From contig PERI01000003.1 in assembly GCA_002928515.1 (NCBI GenBank), positions 1-64,000 on the forward strand: DNA of 64,000 bases, given 5' to 3'. The notes beneath the pieces were generated by a model, which worked only from the letters and a program-made list of their open reading frames with translations, did no database searches and was not told the DNA's origin. Positions 30,878 to 40,670 of this stretch are shown piece by piece. Each line of letters opens with the position of its first letter. Within the stretch, counting starts at the first letter, position 1. Both the position numbers and the translations under genes were made by a program. This DNA is from Hyphomicrobium sp. Its GTDB lineage: Bacteria > Pseudomonadota > Alphaproteobacteria > Rhizobiales > Hyphomicrobiaceae.

Positions 30878-32131
30878 TTAGCGGTACTCGATGTGTGCGT
30901 CCTGACGCAGATCTTTGAGGGCGCGTTTGGCCAGAACCTCGAATTCCTTTTGCTTTAGTTCGCCTTCGGCTTGATTGCGTTTTTGATCTTCGCCTTTGAC
31001 CACATCGCGGCCGCACACCACCCAAAGCTCAATGCCCGTATCGCCGACAGTTGGTGGAAGCATTTCACCGTCGCTTGCTGTCAACAACAACGAGCGCGTT
31101 GGCTCGGCAATAGCAGATGGCCGACGCTTGCCAAGATCTTCAAACTTAGCGCCAGGCACGCCCGTGGCGATACTGCCTGACGACTTACAGTCTTTAAATT
31201 TTACGCGGATGTTTTCAGCGTCCTGCATCCGTTTGGCAATGACGGTCTGATCGATTTTAGCAGGCAGCGCAATTCTAATGCGCTGGACCTGCAACTCAAC
31301 TTGATCTTCGGCTGCTGCCGAATTAGCAGCTACGAACTTATCGACTTCGCGTGTGGTGATGGCAACTTGGCTGCCATAGCGTCGGCGTACAACCTCGTTC
31401 CAGGATAAGGTTGTGCGTATGCGCGTTTTCATCGGATCGAGGCTGCCGCCAAGCTGTCTTGCGAATTCAGCTTCCGTCAGTTTGTTTCGCTCCATGATGC
31501 CCGTGATGATGCGCGTGACTTCGTCTTCAGCAATCACGACATTCTGGCGTTTGGCTTCTTGCAGTTTCAATTTTTCGTCGATGAGTTCTTCGATTGCCGA
31601 TTTGCGAACGGCAGGTGAGGCTTCTGCACGCGCTGAATCCACGGCTTGCTTTTGCAAACTGGCGCCAAAAGCTTTTTTGCGAGCGTCAAAAATTGCGATG
31701 ATTTCGTCTTTCGATTTGCCCTCATTAGCCTTGATGGTTTCGGCCAGAATGGCTTTCAAGCGTTCGGTGGTTTTTGGCGATTTGATGAGCGCCTGAAAAT
31801 TGGCTTGGGCTTTGGCGTTGATATTGCCGCCACCTAAGATGGCTGCGCGTTGCTGAATTTCATAACCCGTTATCGGCTCGTCGTTGACAAGGGCCACGAT
31901 GGATTGAGAGCCGCTGCCGCTACCGGAGGGTCCGCGACTTGCGGTTTTTGTATCTTTAGGTGTGCCACCACCATCCGGTCCGACGATGACGTCTTTAGGT
32001 GGCAAGGGTGCAGCCTTGGCAGGCGCCTGCGATGGGGAAGACGAGGCAGCATTGGCTATGGCGTGATGGGAGTGGACGACGCACGCAGCCATGAGTGCGA
32101 TTGTTACGATGACCGTCTTTGAGCAAGGCAT
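30878..32131 (-). CDS. surA: SurA-type periplasmic chaperone / peptidyl-prolyl isomerase family
   Basis: Signal peptide; IVALVNDEPITGYEIQQRAAIL (SurA_N); position between lptD and pdxA; PPIase region diverged. Confidence 0.82.
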   Translation of the reverse strand: MPCSKTVIVTIALMAACVVHSHHAIANAASSSPSQAPAKAAPLPPKDVIVGPDGGGTPKDTKTASRGPSGSGSGSQSIVALVNDEPITGYEIQQRAAILGGGNINAKAQANFQALIKSPKTTERLKAILAETIKANEGKSKDEIIAIFDARKKAFGASLQKQAVDSARAEASPAVRKSAIEELIDEKLKLQEAKRQNVVIAEDEVTRIITGIMERNKLTEAEFARQLGGSLDPMKTRIRTTLSWNEVVRRRYGSQVAITTREVDKFVAANSAAAEDQVELQVQRIRIALPAKIDQTVIAKRMQDAENIRVKFKDCKSSGSIATGVPGAKFEDLGKRRPSAIAEPTRSLLLTASDGEMLPPTVGDTGIELWVVCGRDVVKGEDQKRNQAEGELKQKEFEVLAKRALKDLRQDAHIEYR

Positions 32132-32394
32132 AACAACCATAGCTCGCCAAGTTTCAGGCTTGGACTTGAAAGATGATGCGTCTGTCGATTGCAAAGGCAT
32201 AGTCAGCGATGATCCGTAAGCGGCTTCAAATCATGATGTTGTTCGAATCGCGCGTTGCTAACGCTAGCAAACTGCGTTCTGTGTCATTCGGCTTATCCAC
32301 ATGAACCGTGGCCGAAATCCGACCCATTCAGGGGATTTACCATGCCACAACACGTGGCAAACATGGTCCACCGGTTGACCGCCGGTGAAAGCGC

Positions 32395-34929
32395 TTAATC
32401 GGTCCGCTGCTCGCCGCCAAACGCGAAGTCGAGGGTATCGGTCTTGTAGGCGAACTCGCCGAGATGTTTGAATTCGAAGCGCAGCATCAAGGATCGATCA
32501 TCGTCGATCGATTCTGAGTTGTAATAGAGCTCTGTGTAGGTCGCCGTCAGCACGAAGCAATCGTCTGCATAGCGCACTTGCAAGCTGTCGCTGAGTAATT
32601 GGTCTTCGTCGATGTCGTAGCGGATGCCAGCACCGATGCTCCAGAAGTTGGTCAGTTGGAGTTTGAGGTAGCCGAAGGCATCCTGCTGGTCGGTGTTGAA
32701 GCCGAGTTCTGGATCGGCAGCAGAGAACGCGTAAGTCGCCTGCGCTAGCAATGGGCCAAAACTGATCTCGCCCGTGACGTCTTCACGACGCAACGTCAGG
32801 TCTTCTTCGTCGAAACGGCTTTGAGAGATCAAGCGGAACGAGTCGACCGGTGCGATGTAGGCGCCAAGCACGTAGTCGGAACGATTGTTTTCGAGACCGC
32901 TTTGCGGCGTGTACAAGAAGTTGCCCGTGTCGTCGCGACCTGGATTTCGGTACACGTTATCGCCATCGAGATGGAAGCTTTGACCGGCCAAGAGACGTGC
33001 GTAACCGCCATTGTTGGCTTGGAATGTGTACTGCACGCCGACGTTGGCGCGCGTTCCGGTTTCGATGCGATCGTATCCGGAGAATTTCGAAACTTCGAAC
33101 AGGTTGGTGTCGTCAAACACAAGGCTGCGCGCATCTTCGTCGGGCAGACGGCGCTGGGTAACGCTCGCTTGACGAGCGATGATTTGGCCGATCGGTTCGA
33201 TGATGTGGCTAGCGGTTTGTGTGTTGGCGATCCAGGGATAAGTGACAGTGGCTCCAGCGGCAGCAACGCCGCGGAATTCGGTGCCGTCATCGACGAGTGA
33301 GCTGTCCGTTACGCAAGGTGTAGCGTCATTCCCATCAGCACAGCCTGCTTCACTAATTTCAACCGACTCCGGATCGGTGAAATTGTCGAATTGATAGATA
33401 TCGCCGCGTAGGTTGGCGAATGGCGTGTACGTGATGCCAATTTGGTCGGTGAGACGGCGACGCCATTGCACCTGAGTGGCGATGCGATTGACCGTTTGAT
33501 CGAGACTGCCGTCTGACGCGCCATCGTCGCGCGTGAAGCTGACAGCATTGGTATCGACCTTCAATTCGCCGCCAAGAATTGGATCGGCGAAGACGTAATT
33601 GTGGTCGATGATCGGATGCGTATAGCTTTCAGCTTGATTGGTGTCGTCGAACGACAGTCCGCCGAAATGGTACAGACGCGCGGCGAAATAATTTCGGTCC
33701 GATTGGCCGACCAAATACACTTGGTTGACGCGATCCTGGAGCAAGATGTTGTCGAGTTTGTAGAAGCGGCGGAACTCGTCGTCGCTTTCCAACGTGACGT
33801 CCCAACCGACTTTCCACCAGCTCGATAGTGCGAACTGGCCCTTGGTTTCGACGGTGCCGCGCCAGCCGTCAAACTTGCTGTTGTCGTCGAAATTTCCTGG
33901 CAGATCGTCGGCGTCCTGATCGATGCCAGCGGCGCGGATGGTGTACTGACCGTTGGCCAAGCGCTGGCGATACTCACCCTGCCAAAGCACGCCTTGCTTG
34001 CTCAAATACAGCGGTGTGATCGTCACGTCATAGGATGGATCGAGCGAGAAATAATACGGAATGCCGGTGATGAAACCGAGGTTGCTCGACTGCCCGTACT
34101 CCGGCGTCAAGAAACCCGATTTGCGTTTGACCGATGGGTCGGCGTGCTGGAAGTAGGGAAGATACAACACAGGCTGGCCGTAAATCTGGAAGTAGGCATC
34201 CTGGTAGGAAATGACCGCTGCATCTTTGTCGTGAATGATGCGCGCTGCGCTCAAGCACCACAACGGCGGCGTTGCGCCATCGCTTTTGCATGGCGTGAAT
34301 TTGGCATTGGTGAATTCGGTGACGTTACCGTCGCGACGTGTGGCGCGTTCGGCTGAGATTCGCGATTGGTCGCGCGTGACAACCGAGAGCGATTGGACGA
34401 AACCATCGCGGAAGTCATCTGTGAGTGTGTAGCGATCGGCGCGAATGACGTTGCCTTGGGGCTCTTTGAGCGTGACGTTGCCAACTGCGGTCAACGTTCC
34501 CGCGCTTTGGTCGTAGACAACTTCGTCGGCAGTTAAAATGTAGTTGTTGTAGAAAATTTCTACGTTGCCGCGCGCGATGACACGATTTCCGGCCGTGTCG
34601 TAAACTAGCTGATCGCCCTGCAGCTTCAGCGGCTGCGTGCTGTCGATCTTAGTGTTGACGTTGCCAAGGATGCCGCCTGCTTGTTCGGGGAATGAACTCG
34701 CAGCATTGCGCGCGCTCGCCGCAACGGGATCTTGCTGGGTAACGCTGGTGTTTTGTGCGTGAGCCGGTGCCGTGATCGTTGCGATCGAAGTGCAAATGAA
34801 GGCTGCGGCTGCGATCAATGTGAAATCTATGCGCGCAAACGCACGAGTGAGCCCGGCCGCCTTATGGCGCCAACCCCCCTCGCGTGACAGTCCGCAACCC
34901 TCTTGCGGTGTCCGCGTTGCACACTTCAC
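32395..34929 (-). CDS. lptD: LPS-assembly protein LptD
   Basis: LQGDQLVYDTAGNRVIARGNVEIFYNNYILTADEVVYDQSAGTLTAVGNVTLKEPQGNVIRADRYTLTDDFRDGFV; VLYLPYFQHADPSVKRKSGFLTPEYG; beta-rich C-terminus. Confidence 0.95.
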   Translation of the reverse strand: MKCATRTPQEGCGLSREGGWRHKAAGLTRAFARIDFTLIAAAAFICTSIATITAPAHAQNTSVTQQDPVAASARNAASSFPEQAGGILGNVNTKIDSTQPLKLQGDQLVYDTAGNRVIARGNVEIFYNNYILTADEVVYDQSAGTLTAVGNVTLKEPQGNVIRADRYTLTDDFRDGFVQSLSVVTRDQSRISAERATRRDGNVTEFTNAKFTPCKSDGATPPLWCLSAARIIHDKDAAVISYQDAYFQIYGQPVLYLPYFQHADPSVKRKSGFLTPEYGQSSNLGFITGIPYYFSLDPSYDVTITPLYLSKQGVLWQGEYRQRLANGQYTIRAAGIDQDADDLPGNFDDNSKFDGWRGTVETKGQFALSSWWKVGWDVTLESDDEFRRFYKLDNILLQDRVNQVYLVGQSDRNYFAARLYHFGGLSFDDTNQAESYTHPIIDHNYVFADPILGGELKVDTNAVSFTRDDGASDGSLDQTVNRIATQVQWRRRLTDQIGITYTPFANLRGDIYQFDNFTDPESVEISEAGCADGNDATPCVTDSSLVDDGTEFRGVAAAGATVTYPWIANTQTASHIIEPIGQIIARQASVTQRRLPDEDARSLVFDDTNLFEVSKFSGYDRIETGTRANVGVQYTFQANNGGYARLLAGQSFHLDGDNVYRNPGRDDTGNFLYTPQSGLENNRSDYVLGAYIAPVDSFRLISQSRFDEEDLTLRREDVTGEISFGPLLAQATYAFSAADPELGFNTDQQDAFGYLKLQLTNFWSIGAGIRYDIDEDQLLSDSLQVRYADDCFVLTATYTELYYNSESIDDDRSLMLRFEFKHLGEFAYKTDTLDFAFGGEQRTD

Positions 34930-36024
34930 TCAGCCATCCTCCTGATGCAGCAGCACCGTGGTTGAGATCACCAAAACCAGGACCACCGGGAGCCACACGG
35001 CGGCCCAAGCAGGGGCCAAGCCAGCGATCCCGATTTGTCGAGATATTTCCGAGATTAAGAAGAAGCCGAAACCCCCAAACATCCCCGCAGCAACCATAGT
35101 CTGGATGCGGCCTGAGCGGAATGACTTCAATGACACAGTGGCGGCCAAAAGGACCATCGCAATACACAGCAAAGGCCGCGACCAGAGGGTTTCGTACTGA
35201 ATACGCAGTTTTTCTGAAGAAAGCTTTGCTTTTTCAGTGACTTCAATCAGTCCTGGCAGCTCCCAAAACGACACCGACAGAACGGTTCCCAGCGCATCTT
35301 GCACACGGTCTGGGGTGAGGTGGGTCGAAATCAAATACGTTTCGAATTTTTCGGGCTCTTGGCCGAGTCGCGTCACCCAGCCATTGCGTAGCTGCCAGTA
35401 GCCTTCCTTGAGGTCGGCATTGGCGGCGTCGATCCGCTCGCTAAAGTGGCCGTCGCGGTCGTAGGTCAAGGCCATGACGCCAGTGAGTTTGAGGCCACGG
35501 TTGGCAGCGGCGGCGGCACCGATGACAGACTCGCCATCTTCGCCCGCCTGGCGCAGCCACGTGCCGCCACCTTGCGCTTTCAGAAGATTTTTTTCGGAAC
35601 CAAAGGCTTTGGCAAATTTGCGATCGGCGCTGTCGCGGCCGGCGGCCGCCAGTGGATTGTACAGCACCATACCGAGCACGCCGATGATGAGACCGACCAG
35701 AATACCTGGCCACAAAAATTGCCAAACGGACATGCCGCCTGCCCGCATGACAGCGAGTTCGTTTTTTCGGTTCAGCATCATCAAGGCGCCGATGCTGCCG
35801 ACAAGGACCGCAAATCCGAACAGGAATTCGATATATGCTGGCAATCGCAAGAATGCGATTTCTGTCAGCGCCAACATCGGCACTTCGCCGGTCTTGCCTG
35901 AGAGACGCAGCAATTCGACGATGTCGATCATAAAAATCAGCAGGGCGCAGATGCCCAAGGTTATCGCTATGCCGAGCAGGAAGCGTTTGGCGATATAGGC
36001 TGTCAGCGTCCAGGATTGGGTCAT
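34930..36024 (-). CDS. lptG: LPS export ABC transporter permease LptG
   Basis: YjgP/YjgQ-family TM pattern; LRLPAYIEFLFGFAVLVGSIGALMMLNRKNELAVMRAGGMS; overlaps lptF. Confidence 0.93.
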   Translation of the reverse strand: MTQSWTLTAYIAKRFLLGIAITLGICALLIFMIDIVELLRLSGKTGEVPMLALTEIAFLRLPAYIEFLFGFAVLVGSIGALMMLNRKNELAVMRAGGMSVWQFLWPGILVGLIIGVLGMVLYNPLAAAGRDSADRKFAKAFGSEKNLLKAQGGGTWLRQAGEDGESVIGAAAAANRGLKLTGVMALTYDRDGHFSERIDAANADLKEGYWQLRNGWVTRLGQEPEKFETYLISTHLTPDRVQDALGTVLSVSFWELPGLIEVTEKAKLSSEKLRIQYETLWSRPLLCIAMVLLAATVSLKSFRSGRIQTMVAAGMFGGFGFFLISEISRQIGIAGLAPAWAAVWLPVVLVLVISTTVLLHQEDG

Positions 36025-37217
36025 GATAGGCCCGATCGTGCTGGTGCGCGCGTGACGAGCGCTTTGAGTTTTTGTGCATGGGGTGCCAGCGCGCCAACGG
36101 CTTTGTCTATGACCGCAAGTCCACTGCGCTGACGGTCGGCGCCACGAATGATGATGAGCGACATCGCAATGGCGCTTAGGGGCAGCAAGTAAAGCACGGG
36201 CACAAACACAGCATTGGCAGCCGCTAAATTGATGACCGCAAGGCCGACGAGGCGACACGTCGCCGCCAACACAAAGGCAACTGCTAAGCTCTCCATACGA
36301 CTGGATCGTGTGGACCTCGCCTGACCCACAAACGCTATGATTATAAAGGCAAAAGCGATCGGATAGAGGGGCGCTGACAGGCGGTCATGCAACTCAGACC
36401 GGAACTGACCGGACTGGCCTTTAAAGGCTCGGCTGGTTGGCTCGGGATTGACCAGTTCGCTGAAATAGCGCTCGCGCGGTTTGTATTCACCGACGCCGGC
36501 ACCTTCTGCTTCGAAACGATCGAGATCGACGGCGTACTTGTCGAAGGCAATGATTTGCGGTGGCTCTTTTGCGTCCGCGCGGCGTAAAATATGACCGTTG
36601 CTCATGACGAGATAAGCGCTTTCGTCTTGTTTGACGATGATGCCGCGCTCGGCGAGATAGCTTTGTGCCTGTTCCTTGTCGCGCGTGTCGTGCATCACGA
36701 GGCCGATCAACTCGCCATTCAACGAGCGTTCGCGGATGTGAAACATCAAGCCGCTTTCGGGGTTGGTGAAGCGGCCTGGTTGAATGACCTGGGTCAAGAG
36801 ATCAGTGCGGACCTGGATGATGTACTCTTTGAGTTGCCGCATGCTCCACGGCTGCGCCAGATGCGCGACGAACGCTAGGCCCATGCTGACGATCAGGGCT
36901 AAAGCGAGAAGGGGTTTGGCAACTGTCCATACCGTAGAGCCCGACGCCGTCAGTACGATCAGTTCGCTATCGGTATTCAGTCGGTTCAAGGTGTGAAGCG
37001 CTGCAATCAAAAACGAGAACGGCGCGATGATGGCCATGAGATTGGGTAGCGCCAGCGTCGTCATGCGGATCAGCATCCACGTGTCTTGACCTTGGCTGGT
37101 CACGACATTGAGTTGGCGCAAGGCCAGCGCAATCCACACGATGCCCGAGAGCGACAGCAGGATCAGCAACAAGGAGCTGCCTGCTTGGCGAAACACATAT
37201 TTTGAAAACATGCGCAT
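36021..37217 (-). CDS. lptF: LPS export ABC transporter permease LptF
   Basis: MRMFSKYVFRQAGSSLLLILLSLSGIVWIALALRQLN; LPNLMAIIAPFSFLIAALHTLNRLNTDSELIVLTASG. Confidence 0.93.
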   Translation of the reverse strand: MRMFSKYVFRQAGSSLLLILLSLSGIVWIALALRQLNVVTSQGQDTWMLIRMTTLALPNLMAIIAPFSFLIAALHTLNRLNTDSELIVLTASGSTVWTVAKPLLALALIVSMGLAFVAHLAQPWSMRQLKEYIIQVRTDLLTQVIQPGRFTNPESGLMFHIRERSLNGELIGLVMHDTRDKEQAQSYLAERGIIVKQDESAYLVMSNGHILRRADAKEPPQIIAFDKYAVDLDRFEAEGAGVGEYKPRERYFSELVNPEPTSRAFKGQSGQFRSELHDRLSAPLYPIAFAFIIIAFVGQARSTRSSRMESLAVAFVLAATCRLVGLAVINLAAANAVFVPVLYLLPLSAIAMSLIIIRGADRQRSGLAVIDKAVGALAPHAQKLKALVTRAPARSGLS

Positions 37218-37546
37218 GCCAGCGCTCTTCCCCTCGCATCCAAGGCAGCCTGCGATGCAGCGCCAAGGATTAATGCCGTTTCCCCTTATCCGGGCTCCCA
37301 CACCACGATGGCGGAATTCTGGCCTGTCAGAAAGACTTGAGACGATATTTTTTTAGTTTTATCAGAGCATAAAGGCAGAAACTTCATAGTGTGATCGGCT
37401 GTGACTTGCCTGTCGGCAACGATTGTCTAAGGTGCGGCGCTCACTCACGCCAATCTCGGCACCCCCAACGCGGCTCGCGCAGGCGGTTCTCGCCACCTGA
37501 ATGCACGGCACGCTTACCCTTATCCCACTTTGGAGATTACAGCCTC

Positions 37547-39079
37547 ATGTCCGACCGTCTTGATATTTCATTCGCACCCTTGTCTGCCGATGCTGAGGCG
37601 ACGACGGTGGTACTGTCAGGAGAGGGGTTGGAGTTAGGCGCTAAAGCCAAAGAGATCGACAGCAAATCGGGCGGTGCGATTGCCAAAGCTGCGGCTGCGG
37701 CTGATTACAAAGGCAAGTTGAAATCGTCGATTGAAATTTTGGCTCCGGCTAAAATTGGCGTCGAGCGTTTGATCGTAGCAGGATTTGGCAAAGCCGCCTC
37801 TCTGAACGAATTGCAGATCGTCGAATTGGGCGGCGCGATTTTGGGACAGATCCAAGCGCGGAAGTGTTCGTCGGCGAGCTTGATCGTCGATGTCGAAGGT
37901 ACGGACGATATCAAGGCCGAGACGCTGGCAGCACTTCTTGCCCAAGGCGCTCAGCTGCGGCACTACGCATTCAAAAAATATCTGACCAAGAAAAATTCCG
38001 ACGATGCCAATGGCGACAAGGCTGGTTTAAAGAAACTGGTCATTCATGTTGCACATCCGGACAAAGCTAAAGCTGCTTTCCAGCCTTTGAAGGCTGTCGT
38101 GAATGGCGTCAATCTTGCTCGTGATCTGGTCAACGAACCGGCAAATATTCTTGGACCTGTTGAACTTGCCGAGAAAACAAAAGCGCTCGAAAAGCTCGGT
38201 GTGGACGTCGAAATTCTCGATGTCGGCGACATGCAAAAACTGAAAATGGGTTCGCTATTATGCGTCGGGCAGGGGAGCGAACGCCCTTCACGCATGGCGG
38301 TGATGGTTTGGAACGGCGCTAAAGGAAACAAGAAAGCCAAGCCTGTTTGCTTCGTCGGCAAGGGCGTTGTGTTCGATACCGGTGGCATCTCGATTAAGGG
38401 TGCTGCGGGCATGGAAGATATGAAGGGCGATATGGGCGGGGCTGCGGCCGTCATCGGCGTCATGCATGCGCTCGCCGAGCGTAAAGCGAACGTCAACGCT
38501 GTCGGCTTGATTGGTTGCGTGGAAAACATGCCGTCGGGCAACGCCGTGCGGCCAGGTGATATTGTCACCAGCATGTCAGGCCAGACTATCGAGATCATCA
38601 ACACCGATGCCGAGGGCCGCTTGGTGCTGGCCGACGTGCTTTGGTATGCGCAAGAAAAATTCAAGCCAAAAGTCGTGATCGATCTGGCGACACTGACAGG
38701 CGCCATCATGATCGCGCTCGGCAAAGAATATGCTGGCATCTTCGTCAATGACGACAAGCTCGCCGACGAGCTTTCAAGCGCGTCGAAAGCGACCGGCGAA
38801 AAAGTCTGGCGCATGCCGCTCGACAAGGCGTTCGATAAAGCGATGGATTCCAAAAACGCTGACATGAAGAATGCCGGCGGGCGCTGGGCTGGTGCTGCGA
38901 CGGCTGCTGCATTCCTACAGCGCTTCGTGCAGAAGGATACGCCGTGGTGCCACATCGATTTGGCGGGCACGGCGATGGATGGCGCGCGCAGCGACATCAA
39001 TCAGAGTTGGGGTTCAGGCTGGGGCGTGCGTTTGCTCGACAGGTTTGTCGCGGAGCATCACGAAAAATCTGAGAAGTAA
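37547..39079 (+). CDS. pepA: Leucyl aminopeptidase (M17)
   Basis: VGKGVVFDTGGISIKGAAGMEDMKGDMGGAAAV; NTDAEGRLVLADVLWYA; TLTGAIMIALG. Confidence 0.95.
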   Translation: MSDRLDISFAPLSADAEATTVVLSGEGLELGAKAKEIDSKSGGAIAKAAAAADYKGKLKSSIEILAPAKIGVERLIVAGFGKAASLNELQIVELGGAILGQIQARKCSSASLIVDVEGTDDIKAETLAALLAQGAQLRHYAFKKYLTKKNSDDANGDKAGLKKLVIHVAHPDKAKAAFQPLKAVVNGVNLARDLVNEPANILGPVELAEKTKALEKLGVDVEILDVGDMQKLKMGSLLCVGQGSERPSRMAVMVWNGAKGNKKAKPVCFVGKGVVFDTGGISIKGAAGMEDMKGDMGGAAAVIGVMHALAERKANVNAVGLIGCVENMPSGNAVRPGDIVTSMSGQTIEIINTDAEGRLVLADVLWYAQEKFKPKVVIDLATLTGAIMIALGKEYAGIFVNDDKLADELSSASKATGEKVWRMPLDKAFDKAMDSKNADMKNAGGRWAGAATAAAFLQRFVQKDTPWCHIDLAGTAMDGARSDINQSWGSGWGVRLLDRFVAEHHEKSEK

Positions 39080-39087
39080 TTCTTCTG

Positions 39088-39118
39088 CTGGCGCAGCGGA
39101 CTTGATGAGCTGCGCCAG
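39088..39118 (+). terminator. Hairpin terminator candidate downstream of pepA
   Basis: 10-bp perfect stem CTGGCGCAGC / GCTGCGCCAG with an 11-nt loop, followed by an AT-rich tract. Confidence 0.6.
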
Positions 39119-39241
39119 ATCCAATTCTTAATACTTTCTAGTTTACTGTATTAAATTGATACAAATCATATTTACAATATTATTTTCCATAATATATATT
39201 ATGCGAAACCAAACTTAGTGGATTGGTTTTGGGATTGATCC

Positions 39242-39967
39242 CTACGTTTCCGTTTCCAGATATCGGACGGCTTCTGCAATGAGGACCGCGTAAAGCGCCA
39301 ACACGAAGCCCGACAGCATGTTGACCGACACGAGCGCGCTCAGTCCCTGTGCGGTGCCAGGCTCAACCACCAGGCCGAGTAATCGTTCGACGATATCGTC
39401 GAAGCTTTGCTTCAAGAGAAACAGGAACTCACTCGCCTGCTCCATCGATGGACGCTCGGGCAAATCGAACGTCGCGCGCTTGGCGAGTTCTGTCAGCCCC
39501 GGCGATGGCAACATCGAAAGGCCACCAGAGAACAACAATCCTAGCGGTGCTGCCAATCGGAAATAACCCCAGCGCATGGGGCGTGCCTTAAATCGATAAT
39601 TGAGCCAGCGCACCAATGCACAGCCGATGAAGAGACAAATGGCGAAAATGACGGCGACCCAACTGAGCCGCTCCTGATCCGTTCCTAGAAAAGTCAGCAG
39701 CGCGACGACGCCTGCGAGCAAAGCTTTGACGAAGGCTTCCAACGAACCGACGATGGTTGTGAAGAAGGTCAAACGATCCGGCGCGCGGTCGAAATAAAAC
39801 GGCATCTCATTTTTAAGGCGCGCGATTTCGAGACCCAAACCAAGAGCCAGTGCAAGCGATGCCGTGAGCGCTGCAAACAACAGCGGATAGGTAAATCCGA
39901 GCCATGCCACGCCTGCGATGGCCGCCAGTTCGCCGAGCATGATGATGGCGTTGATAATGATGCGCAC
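39242..39967 (-). CDS. Hypothetical multi-TM membrane protein
   Basis: 241 aa with about 6 hydrophobic segments; plausible start MRIIINAIIMLGELAAIAGVAWLGF; no confident family recognised. Confidence 0.7.
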   Translation of the reverse strand: MRIIINAIIMLGELAAIAGVAWLGFTYPLLFAALTASLALALGLGLEIARLKNEMPFYFDRAPDRLTFFTTIVGSLEAFVKALLAGVVALLTFLGTDQERLSWVAVIFAICLFIGCALVRWLNYRFKARPMRWGYFRLAAPLGLLFSGGLSMLPSPGLTELAKRATFDLPERPSMEQASEFLFLLKQSFDDIVERLLGLVVEPGTAQGLSALVSVNMLSGFVLALYAVLIAEAVRYLETET

Positions 39968-40052
39968 GTGACCCCTCGTCGCCTAACAGAGCCGCCAAGT
40001 TGTACCGCTCGCTAAGATAATGCAAGGCACGAGGATGAGAGGTTTCGCTCAG

Positions 40053-40670
40053 CTAAGAGGTCGCTTGCTCTAGCGTACACGTTGCATCGGACACCCGGGT
40101 CAGCTCTGCTTGAAGTGGAAATGAGCGCCGCAGCATCAAAAGTTCCGGGCCGGTATCGCCGATCAGGCTAAGTGCAGGCTTGTCACTATTTTCGCCCGCG
40201 ACAACTTCTGGCGCGCGATACCAAGCTTCGATTGTATATGGGTCAGACCCTTTTGCGAGTTCGAGTGTGCCGCCGAATGCGTTGCGACGCGCTGGGTCAT
40301 GATCTCCTTTCAGCTTCATCGCGACTGCGCCACACACTTGAGCTTCATTGACAACGATACCGCACCAGTCCGTTCCACATGCCACGATGTCGAATGTCAG
40401 CGAACACGATCCGCCTTTGCATCTGTCAGACTTGGCAGACTTGGCAACTTTGGCATAGCCGAACCGATGTCCTGACCAACGGCCCGCAAGACTGATGGGA
40501 GACGTTGGTCGTATGGTTCCAGTGCTTTCGGCATGGACTTTTTTCACTGACGTTTCTTGAGCCGCCGCCATCCCGCCATGAGCGAAGGCGATGATCGGCG
40601 TCATGACAATCAGCGCAACCCTACACGATAAACGACGACCGATTGCATCGAGGCTGGGTCGCACACTCAT
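40053..40670 (-). CDS. Secreted hypothetical protein (DUF2147-like, low certainty)
   Basis: Signal peptide MSVRPSLDAIGRRLSCRVALIVMTPIIAFAHGGMAAAQ; LAGRWSGHRFGYAKVAKSAKSDRCKGGSCSLTFDIVACGTDWCGIVV. Confidence 0.65.
   Translation of the reverse strand: MSVRPSLDAIGRRLSCRVALIVMTPIIAFAHGGMAAAQETSVKKVHAESTGTIRPTSPISLAGRWSGHRFGYAKVAKSAKSDRCKGGSCSLTFDIVACGTDWCGIVVNEAQVCGAVAMKLKGDHDPARRNAFGGTLELAKGSDPYTIEAWYRAPEVVAGENSDKPALSLIGDTGPELLMLRRSFPLQAELTRVSDATCTLEQATS

Noticed and set aside
30878-32131. Degenerate PPIase region of the SurA-like protein as a novel chaperone
   Set aside because: Alphaproteobacterial SurA proteins commonly have divergent parvulin domains; synteny with lptD/pdxA/rsmA supports ordinary SurA.
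32821-33300. ORFs in both orientations inside lptD
   Set aside because: Alternative frames of lptD with no independent support.
38044-39000. 318-aa minus-strand ORF antisense to pepA
   Set aside because: Fully antisense to a confidently identified gene; Ser/Thr/Pro-rich composition typical of antisense frames in this genome.
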